DNA of 23,256 bases from an uncultured Oscillospiraceae bacterium (lineage in GTDB: Bacteria; Bacillota; Clostridia; Oscillospirales; Oscillospiraceae). Where the stretch lies: contig CAJULM010000043.1 in the NCBI GenBank assembly GCA_910587285.1, forward strand, positions 1-23,256, in the 5' to 3' direction. A model generated the notes under the pieces. The model was not told where the DNA came from, ran no database searches, and worked only from the letters and a program-made list of their open reading frames with translations. Position 1 is the stretch's first letter, and every line of letters starts with the position of its first letter. Below are positions 5,553 to 13,157 of this stretch, in pieces. The translations under genes and the position numbers were made by a program.

Positions 5553-7502
5553 TTACCACTCCATGGTCATCCCCTCGTCCGGGTGGTCATCCGGCTTGTG
5601 GCCCATGGCGATCTTCTTCTCCCGGATCTTCTGCAACAGCTTGCGGTCTGTCCGCATCCCCACCGGGCTGTGTTTGGGCAGGGAGTTGTTCTGGAATACT
5701 CGGCTCATGCTGTGGAGCAGACGGATCACCGCCAGCGCCGCTCCGGCCATTGAGGGTTCCTCCGTCCGCTCGAGCAGAAGGCCGGCGTATTCATTGCCCT
5801 GCACCGCCGCCTGGAACAGCCAGTATTCGGCCTGTTCCATATCTTGTGGGATCTCCCGGCCTATGAGGTACAGCTTGCCCAGCAGATATTGCGCGCCGGG
5901 ATGGCCCGCGTCGGCACACTCCGTGAGGTACTTCAGCCCTTGTGTCACATCTTTGGCCACGTTCTCTCCGCTGAGATATTCCTTTGCCAGACGATACCCT
6001 GCTCGAAGCGAACCTCCCTCCCACGCGCGTTCCAACCACCCCATTCCCGCAGACAGGTCGCACACATCCAAGTCGTCAGAGAGCAGCAGCTCCCCCAGCG
6101 CGCACTGGGCCGGGATGATCCCCGCCTGTGCTGCTTTTGCGAACGCCTCCGCCGCCAGCGCACTGTCCGGGATGAGGATGCCGCCGTCCTGGTACAGTGT
6201 CCCCAGCACATACCACGCCTGGGACACGTCGTAGTCCGCCAGTTCCCGCATCTCCGATACCGCCCAGTCCTTGTTTTCTATGGGCTCCTCTGGATCGTCC
6301 AAGATACGTTTCATTTTCCAGTACCACTCGTTGCGGGTATGATCGTAGCCGTCGTCCTCGCCCGGCTGCTGTTCCCCCTCGAAGGTCAACGCGGACAAAC
6401 AGAGGTTCTCCGCCTCCGCCACCACGGCGTTCTTAATTTGCCGGAACTCTTTCCGCTCAGACAGCTTTTGTTTCTTGGGCGGCGCGTCGGAATAATAGCC
6501 CTCCACCTCACCCTGCAACATTTGCCACTGTTCATAGCATTTAGCCACCGCGGGCAGGCGCTCCATCTCGTCCACCACTTCGTCCACCAGCTTTTTCACC
6601 CGTTTGGGCAGATAGCCGTACTTCTTCTGACCCTTCACACCGTCCAGCGCCTGGGCCAGATCCCACATCCGCTGTTCCGCTTCCGGGTGGTCGCAGATAC
6701 CCTGGCGCATTTCCTTCACCAGCGTCAGCATGGACGCCCGCGCCTCACGCACCAATTCATCCCGGGAAACGGTTTTCTGCTCGTACAGATGGAGTATCTC
6801 CTGCTGGAAGATTTGGTTGGTCAGGACGGATTTGATCTTGCGGATGCCGTCGCGATCCAGCCAGCCCTCCTTGGGTTGGCTCGACCACGCCATCATGTGG
6901 ACATGGGGATGGTTTCCCTCATCATGGAAGGCGGCGTACCATCGGAAGTGATCCGGCGGTATGCTCATAGCGGCGGCGATTTCGTTCCGCTCCTGGCGGA
7001 GCAAATCCCGCCACGCCGACGCCCGGTCATAGCCCAGACGGGCCGCGTCCTCCCGCTTCAGCGAGATGATGCGCGTCCACACGTTGCCGGTGTAGCTGTC
7101 CAGTTCCACTGCCGCCTTTTGCAAATCCACACTGTCATCATCACCGAACAGGCCGTGGCTGCCAAGCCGCTCTACTCTCGGGCGGGTTGCGATGTACTTC
7201 AGGTACACATCGGAGCGGTTGGCCTGCTCCCAGTTGCACTCCAGCGCCGTGGTGATGAACGCGGAAGCATGGGCCTTGGTGCGCGATGCCTCCCAGTCAG
7301 CATACTCCAACAGCTCCCTGCTGTCCGGGAAGTCCCGCACCAGCGACCGGATCAACTGCTCCTGACGCTTGGTGGCGGGGCGGTCGTCCGGCACCAGCTC
7401 TACGCCGTCCCGTGTCCCGATGTAGCGCAGGTATCCGCCGCCACCTATGCCGCCTTTGCCGCCGCACTTGATGTACGGGCTTTTCAGAATCAGCTTGGGC
7501 AT
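5553..7502 (-). CDS. MobP3-like relaxase with Sel1-repeat C-terminus
   Basis: This 649-aa protein is a mobilization relaxase, the enzyme that nicks oriT and carries the transferred strand covalently. The opening MPKLILKSPYIKCG and YLRYIGTRDGVE match MobP3-type relaxases of Firmicutes elements. The metal-binding histidine motif is HPHVH at 198-202 (H198, H200, H202). The C-terminal third (about 430-580) has several Sel1/TPR-like repeats, for example QAWYVLGTLYQDGG and GAQYLLGKLYLIG, suggesting protein-protein contacts. The ATG at 7502 overlaps the stop of the ribbon-helix-helix gene by one base (TGATG), so the two are coupled. No coupling protein or type IV secretion genes are present, so the unit appears mobilizable rather than self-transmissible, at least within this window. 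Confidence 0.88.
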   Translation of the reverse strand: MPKLILKSPYIKCGGKGGIGGGGYLRYIGTRDGVELVPDDRPATKRQEQLIRSLVRDFPDSRELLEYADWEASRTKAHASAFITTALECNWEQANRSDVYLKYIATRPRVERLGSHGLFGDDDSVDLQKAAVELDSYTGNVWTRIISLKREDAARLGYDRASAWRDLLRQERNEIAAAMSIPPDHFRWYAAFHDEGNHPHVHMMAWSSQPKEGWLDRDGIRKIKSVLTNQIFQQEILHLYEQKTVSRDELVREARASMLTLVKEMRQGICDHPEAEQRMWDLAQALDGVKGQKKYGYLPKRVKKLVDEVVDEMERLPAVAKCYEQWQMLQGEVEGYYSDAPPKKQKLSERKEFRQIKNAVVAEAENLCLSALTFEGEQQPGEDDGYDHTRNEWYWKMKRILDDPEEPIENKDWAVSEMRELADYDVSQAWYVLGTLYQDGGILIPDSALAAEAFAKAAQAGIIPAQCALGELLLSDDLDVCDLSAGMGWLERAWEGGSLRAGYRLAKEYLSGENVAKDVTQGLKYLTECADAGHPGAQYLLGKLYLIGREIPQDMEQAEYWLFQAAVQGNEYAGLLLERTEEPSMAGAALAVIRLLHSMSRVFQNNSLPKHSPVGMRTDRKLLQKIREKKIAMGHKPDDHPDEGMTMEW

Positions 7503-7903
7503 CAGTCGTCCTCAACGTGACGCGCGATCTGCGCGAAGTGGATCTGTCCGTTGGTGCGCTTCGCACGTTCCACGCTCTCTGAGCGTTTGCGCCGCAGATA
7601 TTCCTCGTCCAGCTGTGTGCAGTCCGCAAGGATGCTCATACACATATCCACCTCCACCGTCAGCTTGAACATCAGCGACGCCATACGGTTTTCCATGGTG
7701 CCCAGCCGTCCGTTGATACAGGAACGGATGGCTGGAGGGAGGAACAGCCCCGCGTCCTGGGCGCTGAGGTAGTCCAGATAGAAATCCAGCGCGTGTTCGA
7801 TGAACGCGGTCATACTCCTGCTGCCATCCTCGTGATAGCGGCGCTCCAGCTCGGTTTTCTTTTCCGGCGTGAGATAGACCGCCAGCTTGTCTTTTTTGCT
7901 CAT
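7502..7903 (-). CDS. Ribbon-helix-helix mobilization accessory protein
   Basis: This 133-aa protein probably binds the transfer origin and helps the relaxase. The N-terminus MSKKDKLAVYLTPEKKTELE has the short beta strand and helix of ribbon-helix-helix proteins. It is followed by SRSMTAFIEHALDFYLDYL (about 29-47) and a helical region with many charged residues. MobC-like and other RHH proteins commonly precede relaxase genes in this way. I chose the ATG at 7903, with AAAGGAG 7 nt upstream; the longer frame lacks a good site. It is coupled to the relaxase by a TGATG overlap and lies 38 nt after the winged-helix gene, so the three probably form one operon. The exact RHH family was not established. 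Confidence 0.75.
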   Translation of the reverse strand: MSKKDKLAVYLTPEKKTELERRYHEDGSRSMTAFIEHALDFYLDYLSAQDAGLFLPPAIRSCINGRLGTMENRMASLMFKLTVEVDMCMSILADCTQLDEEYLRRKRSESVERAKRTNGQIHFAQIARHVEDD

Positions 7904-7941
7904 TTTCTGCTCCTTTCCGGGGTTCGACCCCTGTGCAAAGC

Positions 7942-8466
7942 CTATGATTTCGCGCCGTTTGGGGATTCTTGACCCCAACGGCGCACTTTTCCTTCTGTTT
8001 TGACCCCATTCGCAGCCCGGGAAAACGCCCGCACTGCGGGCGTTTGTGGCTCGGCGGGTGTCACTTGTGACGCCCGGTGTTTATCCTGCTTTTCCTTCGT
8101 TCTGCCATCTGTCCCGGTTTCCGGGGCTTCCTCGTGGTAGGTCAGCTTGTCCTTCGGGCCAGGCAGGGGCGGCAGATCCAGCAGATAATAGGTATTGTTA
8201 CACTGCCGCCTCCGGCCCTTGCGATCGGTGGCGTAGGTGGGCACCCTGCGGATAAATTTCCACCGCTCCAGCTCGTCCACCGCCTTGCGGGCCGTGGTGT
8301 CGGAACAGCCGCAGGCGGCGGCGATGGTCTGCATACTGGGCCAGCAGGTGTCTTTGCTCCCCGCGCGGCTGCGCAGATAGCCGTACACCGCCAGCTCCCG
8401 GCAGCTTAGGCCATAGCAGAAGATGGCGTTGCTGGTTTTGAAATAGCGTTCTCCTAAAATTGACAT
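7942..8466 (-). CDS. Winged-helix replication-initiator-like protein
   Basis: This 174-aa protein has a DNA-binding winged helix at about residues 15-95. LSCRELAVYGYLRSRAG is followed by CWPSMQTIAAACGCSDTTARKAVDELERWKFI, then the wing with a basic RKGRRRQ stretch. This HTH_36-type layout is common in plasmid and phage replication initiators and in element regulators. The C-terminal 70 residues are polar and basic and look disordered. The ATG at 8466 has AAAGGAG 7 nt upstream; a longer frame from 8577 runs through a palindrome and is unlikely. It is the first gene of the leftward mobilization operon and is divergent from the polymerase gene. It could initiate replication after transfer or control the divergent promoters (inference). 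Confidence 0.72.
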   Translation of the reverse strand: MSILGERYFKTSNAIFCYGLSCRELAVYGYLRSRAGSKDTCWPSMQTIAAACGCSDTTARKAVDELERWKFIRRVPTYATDRKGRRRQCNNTYYLLDLPPLPGPKDKLTYHEEAPETGTDGRTKEKQDKHRASQVTPAEPQTPAVRAFSRAANGVKTEGKVRRWGQESPNGAKS

Positions 8467-8551
8467 AATGCTTCTCCTTTCTTCGTTCGTGGGTTGATGG
8501 CCTGACGCGGAACATTTGGCCCGCCTCCTTCCTCCGCGCAAAATAAAATAC

Positions 8552-8576
8552 TGCCCCGCACAAATTTGTGGGGGCA
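8552..8576. promoter_or_regulatory. Nested palindrome in the divergent promoter region
   Basis: CACAAATTTGTG (8559-8570) is a perfect 12-bp palindrome. It is flanked by TGCCCC (8552-8557) and GGGGCA (8571-8576), which also pair, with one unpaired G. It lies between the divergent winged-helix and polymerase genes. An operator for the winged-helix protein or an origin-type structure are both possible. Confidence 0.65.
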
Positions 8577-8589
8577 ATATTCATATTGC
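8574..8589. promoter_or_regulatory. Second palindrome overlapping the -35 region
   Basis: GCAATA (8574-8579) and TATTGC (8584-8589) form a 6-bp dyad with a 4-nt spacer. It abuts the nested palindrome and overlaps the likely -35 region of the polymerase gene (8586-8591). A protein bound here would be expected to block that promoter. Confidence 0.55.
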
Positions 8590-8613
8590 GTTTTCAGCTG
8601 TGTGTGGTAAAAT
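8586..8613 (+). promoter_or_regulatory. Putative extended -10 promoter, polymerase gene
   Basis: TAAAAT (8608-8613) is preceded by TGG, giving an extended -10. A weak -35 TTGCGT (8586-8591) lies 16 nt upstream. GGGAGG (8623-8628) is then 7 nt before the ATG at 8636, leaving a very short leader. Confidence 0.55.
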
Positions 8614-8635
8614 ATGACTGCTGGGAGGTGAGGAC

Positions 8636-11600
8636 ATGGCCCAATCCAGATATCAGATTTTTCAACTGTCCGCCCGGGCGGTGATGAGCTACGCCGTTGA
8701 GACGGAGAATGGTTACTCCTTCGACCTCAGCGCGTCAGCCACGGAGAAGTGCAGAAGCAAAACCGCCACCCACGAGCAGGACAGCAACGCTCTGTTCTTT
8801 CAAATCATGTGTGTCCTGCGGGGCGACGGCTATACCGAACCCGGTGACGGGAAGCTGATTTCCGATCTGTCCGACGCGATTCTCTACATGGATTTTGCAG
8901 GCGTCTTTGACCGTAGCGCAACCAACAAAAAACAGCGTGTCCGCCAGGAGAAGGCACGGGCCATGTTCCGTCCCGAGGGTATCGGTCTGGACTTTGGCTC
9001 CGGCTCACATCGGTACGTGTCTTTCGAGCGTTCCGGCAGCATGAGTCGTCAGGCGCGGCTGTCCTTCATCCGGGCAGGCCTCTATGACGCGGTGCGCCGG
9101 CGCATCATGCTGGGCATGGACATCGACCAGTGCCAGCTCTCCAAGCTGTACGCCTACAACGGTTTGATGCTGTCCAGCGGCACACGCATTGACGGCGTGG
9201 ACATTGACCGTCCCCACCGGGTCGTCGTAGTGGACAACCCCACCCGCACGGAGCATCTCGTCCCCGTCATCACCGTGGAGGATGATGGCTCCCAGGACAC
9301 CACGCGGAACTATCACCGGGTGGAGAAAAAAGCAGATGTGGAGGTCACCTGCTTTGACGGCGAGGGGCTGATCTCGCCCCGGTTTGCCGCGCAGATCGAC
9401 CGGGCGCTGTTCGGCGGGCACATCCACACCTCGTTCCAGATCCGCCTGCCCTACATCAAGGGGATGCTCCACCAGGTGGACTTCCACACCTTCCTGACCG
9501 ACTGCGGCACCCGCACCATCACCGACCTGTGGGGCGTGGAGCACCCGGTGAAAGACGTGGATGTCATCCTCACCCGCTCCATGTGCAAGGGGCTGGGATG
9601 GATGGAGCAGTGCGGCATGAATTGGGACAATTACTGGGACGCCTTCCGGCGATACCGTCACGCGCTGTATATCACCAACGTGAGCAAGGAAAAGCCGGAG
9701 CGGTTCACCGAACTCAACTATCAGTTCCTCACCACCGTGTCGGTCCGGGTGGACGAGTTCCGACCCGTCGACCTGCCGGACGGCTGGGATCACAGCCCGG
9801 AGAAGGACGAGCGCCACTGGCTCACCAAGCAGACCGAGCTGGCCTACTACAACTTCCGGGCCAATAGACAGTTCCGGCGGGACTATTTTCTGCGGGCGCT
9901 GGAGGGGCGGCGTTTCTGGGAGCGGGAAAAGAGCCGGGACTACTATCTCGCCTCTGTGTTGAAAAAGAATCCGCGATTCATCGACGAGCCAGTGTACACC
10001 CAGGCGCTGGATGACATGGCGGAGCACATCGTGAAAAATTACGCCGTGGGGCGGCTCATCGTGGCCGGGGATAACCGCTATCTGTCCGGTGATCTGCTGG
10101 ACTTGCTTGTGGGATTGCTGGATCTCGGGCAGGCGCGGACGAAGCGGGAACGGACATTTTATGCCTCGGCGTTCACCAACGCGCAGCACTTTCCCAACGG
10201 TGCATTCTACGCCCCCGGCGCAACATACCCGCGGCAGGAGGTGTGTACGCTGTTGCGAAACCCACACATCGCCCGCAACGAGGAGATCCAGCTTTCTTGC
10301 TACGACGACAAAAATAATATGCGCCAGTTCTATTTCCGCCAGCTCACCGACGTGGTGATGGTGAGCTCCAATATGCTGGCGGCGGAGCGCCTGGGTGGCG
10401 CGGACTACGACGGCGACATGGTGAAAACCATCGCCGATCCCATCATCAATGCCTGTGCGCGGCGCAACTACGACATTGACCACTTCCAGAAATACAAATC
10501 GCTGGAGAACCGGGAGAACCTCCCCTTGCTGATGATCCCGGCGGCGGAACCCCGGATCGCCTCCGCCCACGACTGGGAGGCCCGGTTCGAGGCGGTGCGG
10601 GACACCTTTTCCTCCCGGGTAGGGCAGATTTGCAACGCCGCGCTGGATCGCAGTATCATCGCCTACAACGAGAACTCCGACGATGATGAACGCCAGCGGT
10701 GCCGGGAGGAGACGGAGCTGCTGGCCATCCTCACCGGGCTGGAGATCGATGCGGCCAAGAGCGGCGTGCGGCCTGATCTGGAAGCATTTCTGGAACAGCG
10801 GACAGTGAAGCGGACGCCGTTTTTGCAGTACAAATATCTGGCGGAACACACTGGTGAACGGCGGGCCTGGTACGAACCAACCCACACTGCAAAGCTCAAG
10901 GCGTTTTTCAACCGGGTGGATTGGAGCCAAGTGGACTCCAACGTGGAGCGTCTGCCCTATCTGGCCCACCAGTTGAAAAAGCATACGCCGAAACTCAAGG
11001 CCATCCCCGCACAGGACGGGGAGCTGTTCACCTTCGCCGTTCAGCCTGATTGGCAGAATAAATTGGACAAAGGCATTTTGGCCGCTGTGGCCGCCTTGCT
11101 CCGTGACTACGAGGCGTGCCTGTCCCGTATCCGGGCCTGCCGGGTGCCTGTCCGAAGCAAGGGCCGGAAGAATGATGTGGAGCGTATCCACTTTTCCCGT
11201 GGGCAGGAGGAGGAATGGGACGCGGACGAGCTGTATGCCCAGTTGGGCGAGCTGCCGCCAGAGCAGGTGGCGGAGGTGTTGGAAGCCCTCCGCCGCGAGG
11301 GGTGGCAGTTTCTGGACACTGACGCGCGGGAGCGGTTCCTGTTAGAGTGGCTGCCGGAATTTGAGGAGCTGTTCGACCTGTTTACAGATTTTCGTTTTAG
11401 TGGTTATAGGGTGCTGGCTGACATTCTGCTGGACATCGACCAGGAGAACGCCGCCCAGGATCGCAAGCGGCTGACACGGGATGGGGACTCCCCCGCTTTC
11501 GCCGCCATGATGGAGGCGTATCAGAAGAAAACAGCTTCCCAGTCTTACCGGGACGCCGTTTCTGCCAAATGCCGGGAGCTGCTGGATGGGATCGTGAAGC

Positions 11601-11710
11601 CTATGATTGCGGTGCAGTATGTGGTGGCGCTGGGCAGACGGGGATTGCTATGGGAGTTACTGTCGGACGCCGTTCTACCCAACGTGTTGGAGGTGCGCCA
11701 TGCTGAATGA
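8636..11710 (+). CDS. RDR/QDE-1-like (YonO-like) RNA polymerase
   Basis: This 1024-aa protein carries the signature of the two-barrel polymerases related to eukaryotic cellular RNA-dependent RNA polymerases (RDR/QDE-1) and to phage YonO. The segments appear in family order. A first-barrel block has IKGMLHQVDF (K275) followed by LTRSMCKGLGW (R314 to G319), comparable to the KGV...RPSM.K motifs of RDRs. RNPHI (541-545) then precedes the catalytic motif GGADYDGDM, with the metal-binding aspartates D590, D592 and D594. The C-terminal ~350 residues are helical and rich in charged residues. YonO shows that such bacterial enzymes can be DNA-templated, so the template here is unknown. It has its own promoter and starts at an ATG with a clear GGGAGG. 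The next gene overlaps its 3' end. It is far larger than a primase and no helicase or nuclease domain is seen. Confidence 0.82.
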   Translation: MAQSRYQIFQLSARAVMSYAVETENGYSFDLSASATEKCRSKTATHEQDSNALFFQIMCVLRGDGYTEPGDGKLISDLSDAILYMDFAGVFDRSATNKKQRVRQEKARAMFRPEGIGLDFGSGSHRYVSFERSGSMSRQARLSFIRAGLYDAVRRRIMLGMDIDQCQLSKLYAYNGLMLSSGTRIDGVDIDRPHRVVVVDNPTRTEHLVPVITVEDDGSQDTTRNYHRVEKKADVEVTCFDGEGLISPRFAAQIDRALFGGHIHTSFQIRLPYIKGMLHQVDFHTFLTDCGTRTITDLWGVEHPVKDVDVILTRSMCKGLGWMEQCGMNWDNYWDAFRRYRHALYITNVSKEKPERFTELNYQFLTTVSVRVDEFRPVDLPDGWDHSPEKDERHWLTKQTELAYYNFRANRQFRRDYFLRALEGRRFWEREKSRDYYLASVLKKNPRFIDEPVYTQALDDMAEHIVKNYAVGRLIVAGDNRYLSGDLLDLLVGLLDLGQARTKRERTFYASAFTNAQHFPNGAFYAPGATYPRQEVCTLLRNPHIARNEEIQLSCYDDKNNMRQFYFRQLTDVVMVSSNMLAAERLGGADYDGDMVKTIADPIINACARRNYDIDHFQKYKSLENRENLPLLMIPAAEPRIASAHDWEARFEAVRDTFSSRVGQICNAALDRSIIAYNENSDDDERQRCREETELLAILTGLEIDAAKSGVRPDLEAFLEQRTVKRTPFLQYKYLAEHTGERRAWYEPTHTAKLKAFFNRVDWSQVDSNVERLPYLAHQLKKHTPKLKAIPAQDGELFTFAVQPDWQNKLDKGILAAVAALLRDYEACLSRIRACRVPVRSKGRKNDVERIHFSRGQEEEWDADELYAQLGELPPEQVAEVLEALRREGWQFLDTDARERFLLEWLPEFEELFDLFTDFRFSGYRVLADILLDIDQENAAQDRKRLTRDGDSPAFAAMMEAYQKKTASQSYRDAVSAKCRELLDGIVKPMIAVQYVVALGRRGLLWELLSDAVLPNVLEVRHAE

Positions 11711-12563
11711 GTGGCAGGAATTTTTGGAGTACACCGGGCCGGTAACCTACAAAGCCGACAGTAAAAAAGATACCTCCTGGCTGGGGCGCTTTACATTCGA
11801 GGCCCTGCGGGACTTTAGCGGGCTGTCCCGAATCTTGACTATCCTGGCTCGGGGGTTCCTGTTCCATGTCCCGGATGGGGTGGTGCTGGATGGCCAGCCC
11901 AGGGAGAAAATAGACTACGCCCGCCGGGGACTGTGCGCCTGGTGCAGTGTGCCGGAGCGGGTGGGTGCGAAGCAGGAGTGGCAGTATCGGACGGATTTTG
12001 GCCCGCTTTATGAGGAGTTCCCGACACTGGTGGGCGAGGATGGCCAGGGGTGGTTCTGTCGGCACTTCCATACGGCCATGGCTTTTGCCAGGGACAATCC
12101 GAAGGTGGTGCGGAAGGTTTATTTTGAAGTCTCCGGGGATTTGAATAAAAAATTCGACGCGGAGTGGCGCAAAAAGGTGCGGCAGTTTCAGATGCCGCTG
12201 TTCTCCTCCAGTGCGGACGGCGCGTGGATCATACGCTTTGACGATGTGATTGCCGACGCGCTGGAGTTGGGGCCGCTACGGCAGGGTACGGTTGATTTGC
12301 CCGATGATCTGTTGGTAAAAATCGAGGCGGTGAAGCCGAAGAAGTTGCCTGCCGAGGTAATCCAAACGCTCATTGCCTATTACATCGCAAATAAGCCGGA
12401 GGACAGCGATTGGGTGGTACTGCCGGTGGCAAATTTTGACTGTTGGTTCGGGGATACCAATTTCGGGCGGAAATATCTCAGTCAGATTCCGGAGGACATC
12501 ATCCAGCGGAGCAGCAGCTTCGGTGTCAGCCGGTATCGAGTGCTACCGGATTATTTGCCGTAA
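11700..12563 (+). CDS. Polymerase-linked protein of unknown function
   Basis: This 287-aa protein is not recognised. It starts at ATG 11700, with GGAGG 6 nt upstream, and overlaps the polymerase gene by 11 bp in another frame, which implies coupled translation and a shared job. Residues about 75-125 hold a possible metal or nucleic-acid site: LCAWCSVPERVG, then GQGWFCRHFHTAMAFARDNP, with Cys and His pairs. The rest mixes hydrophobic and acidic stretches without membrane segments. A C-terminal region has DWVVLPVANFDCWFGDTNFGRKYL. It converges with the second DUF6809-like gene, overlapping its 3' end by 13 bp. A role as polymerase cofactor, loader or template-recognition subunit is inference from position only. 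Confidence 0.72.
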   Translation: MLNEWQEFLEYTGPVTYKADSKKDTSWLGRFTFEALRDFSGLSRILTILARGFLFHVPDGVVLDGQPREKIDYARRGLCAWCSVPERVGAKQEWQYRTDFGPLYEEFPTLVGEDGQGWFCRHFHTAMAFARDNPKVVRKVYFEVSGDLNKKFDAEWRKKVRQFQMPLFSSSADGAWIIRFDDVIADALELGPLRQGTVDLPDDLLVKIEAVKPKKLPAEVIQTLIAYYIANKPEDSDWVVLPVANFDCWFGDTNFGRKYLSQIPEDIIQRSSSFGVSRYRVLPDYLP

Positions 12564-13003
12564 CTGGTTGGGACTTCGGGTTGTTCCCCGGCCCAGCCCA
12601 TCCGCCTTCTTAACGAGGCCCACAAGCTGGCACACAGCGGCCAACAAGGGGCAGTCTGGGCTGGGGAGGTGTTAACCTCGTCTGGGAGCTTCCATCGCTC
12701 CTGTGGTGCGACACGGGCATCCTGCCCGGTCTGTTCTGACCGGGTAGGACACCTGTATTCTGGGTAGCTATTCAGTTCGTTCGCCAGCCGCCAGGCCAGC
12801 CGGAACCCGCAGATGAAGCTGCCTATGGATTTTTCCTCTGCCAGACAATCCTTGGCGTCGATCAAGCGGAGTACCAGCCGCCGCTCCGGCTTGTTCAGCT
12901 TCAGGATAAGCTGCTTGTGGAGGGCTTCGATTTCCGTGTGGACGTCTGTTACCTGGGGCGGTGTGTAGAAGCTGTCATATAGGGCTGTTAGGGCCTTATT
13001 CAT
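12551..13003 (-). CDS. DUF6809-like protein, copy 2, with extended C-terminus
   Basis: This 150-aa protein is a paralogue of the integrase-linked protein at 3520-3816. The N-terminus MNKALTALYDSFYTPP, the helical middle EIEALHKQLILKLNKPERRL and GSFICGFRLAWRLANEL correspond to the same segments of copy 1. After about residue 90 it runs on for 60 low-complexity, Arg/Pro/Trp-rich residues that copy 1 lacks, ending in the 3' end of the opposing gene. The tail may therefore be junk read past a lost stop codon. The ATG at 13003 has AAGGAGGTGA upstream. The 24-bp leader element and then a 32-bp repeat lie just upstream. Function is unknown. Confidence 0.65.
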   Translation of the reverse strand: MNKALTALYDSFYTPPQVTDVHTEIEALHKQLILKLNKPERRLVLRLIDAKDCLAEEKSIGSFICGFRLAWRLANELNSYPEYRCPTRSEQTGQDARVAPQERWKLPDEVNTSPAQTAPCWPLCASLWASLRRRMGWAGEQPEVPTSYGK

Positions 13004-13030
13004 GCTATCACCTCCTTGTGGCACAAACAT

Positions 13031-13054
13031 ATACCACAGGTTGGCGGGAAAAGC
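13031..13054 (-). promoter_or_regulatory. 24-bp leader element, copy 2
   Basis: This matches 3844-3867 at 22 of 24 positions and lies the same 27 nt before the start codon of a DUF6809-like gene. The core CCAACCTGTGGTAT is identical. A conserved distance and sequence ahead of two otherwise diverged genes points to regulatory function rather than chance. Confidence 0.55.
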
Positions 13055-13081
13055 TACAAAATTTTTGGGCGTGTGCCTTTC

Positions 13082-13113
13082 TTGTTGGATGCGTCTTGTT
13101 GATATAGTTCCTC
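13082..13113 (+). repeat. 32-bp direct repeat, copy B
   Basis: This is identical to 5485-5516 over 32 bp and in the same orientation. It sits between the hsdR stop codon (13158) and the second DUF6809-like gene, at the junction between the mobile-element block and the restriction-modification operon. As with copy A, it lies upstream of a small minus-strand gene. Confidence 0.8.
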
Positions 13114-13157
13114 TGAGGATTCTTTGGCGGGGTACTCCACATTCAAAGCTGTAGCTT

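Noticed and set aside
5844..7520. Plus-strand frame of 558 codons over the relaxase
   Set aside because: The minus strand carries the relaxase motifs and Sel1 repeats and the correct ribosome binding site; this frame has no motif and no site.
9005..11191. Long minus-strand frame of 728 codons opposite the polymerase gene
   Set aside because: It is the antisense of a gene with catalytic motifs, and its translation is His/Val/Arg/Gly-biased without domains. GC-rich codon structure keeps the antisense frame open.
12725..12744. CCCGGTC...GACCGGG hairpin as a terminator of the polymerase operon
   Set aside because: It has a 7-bp stem but no T-run and lies inside the opposing DUF6809-like reading frame.
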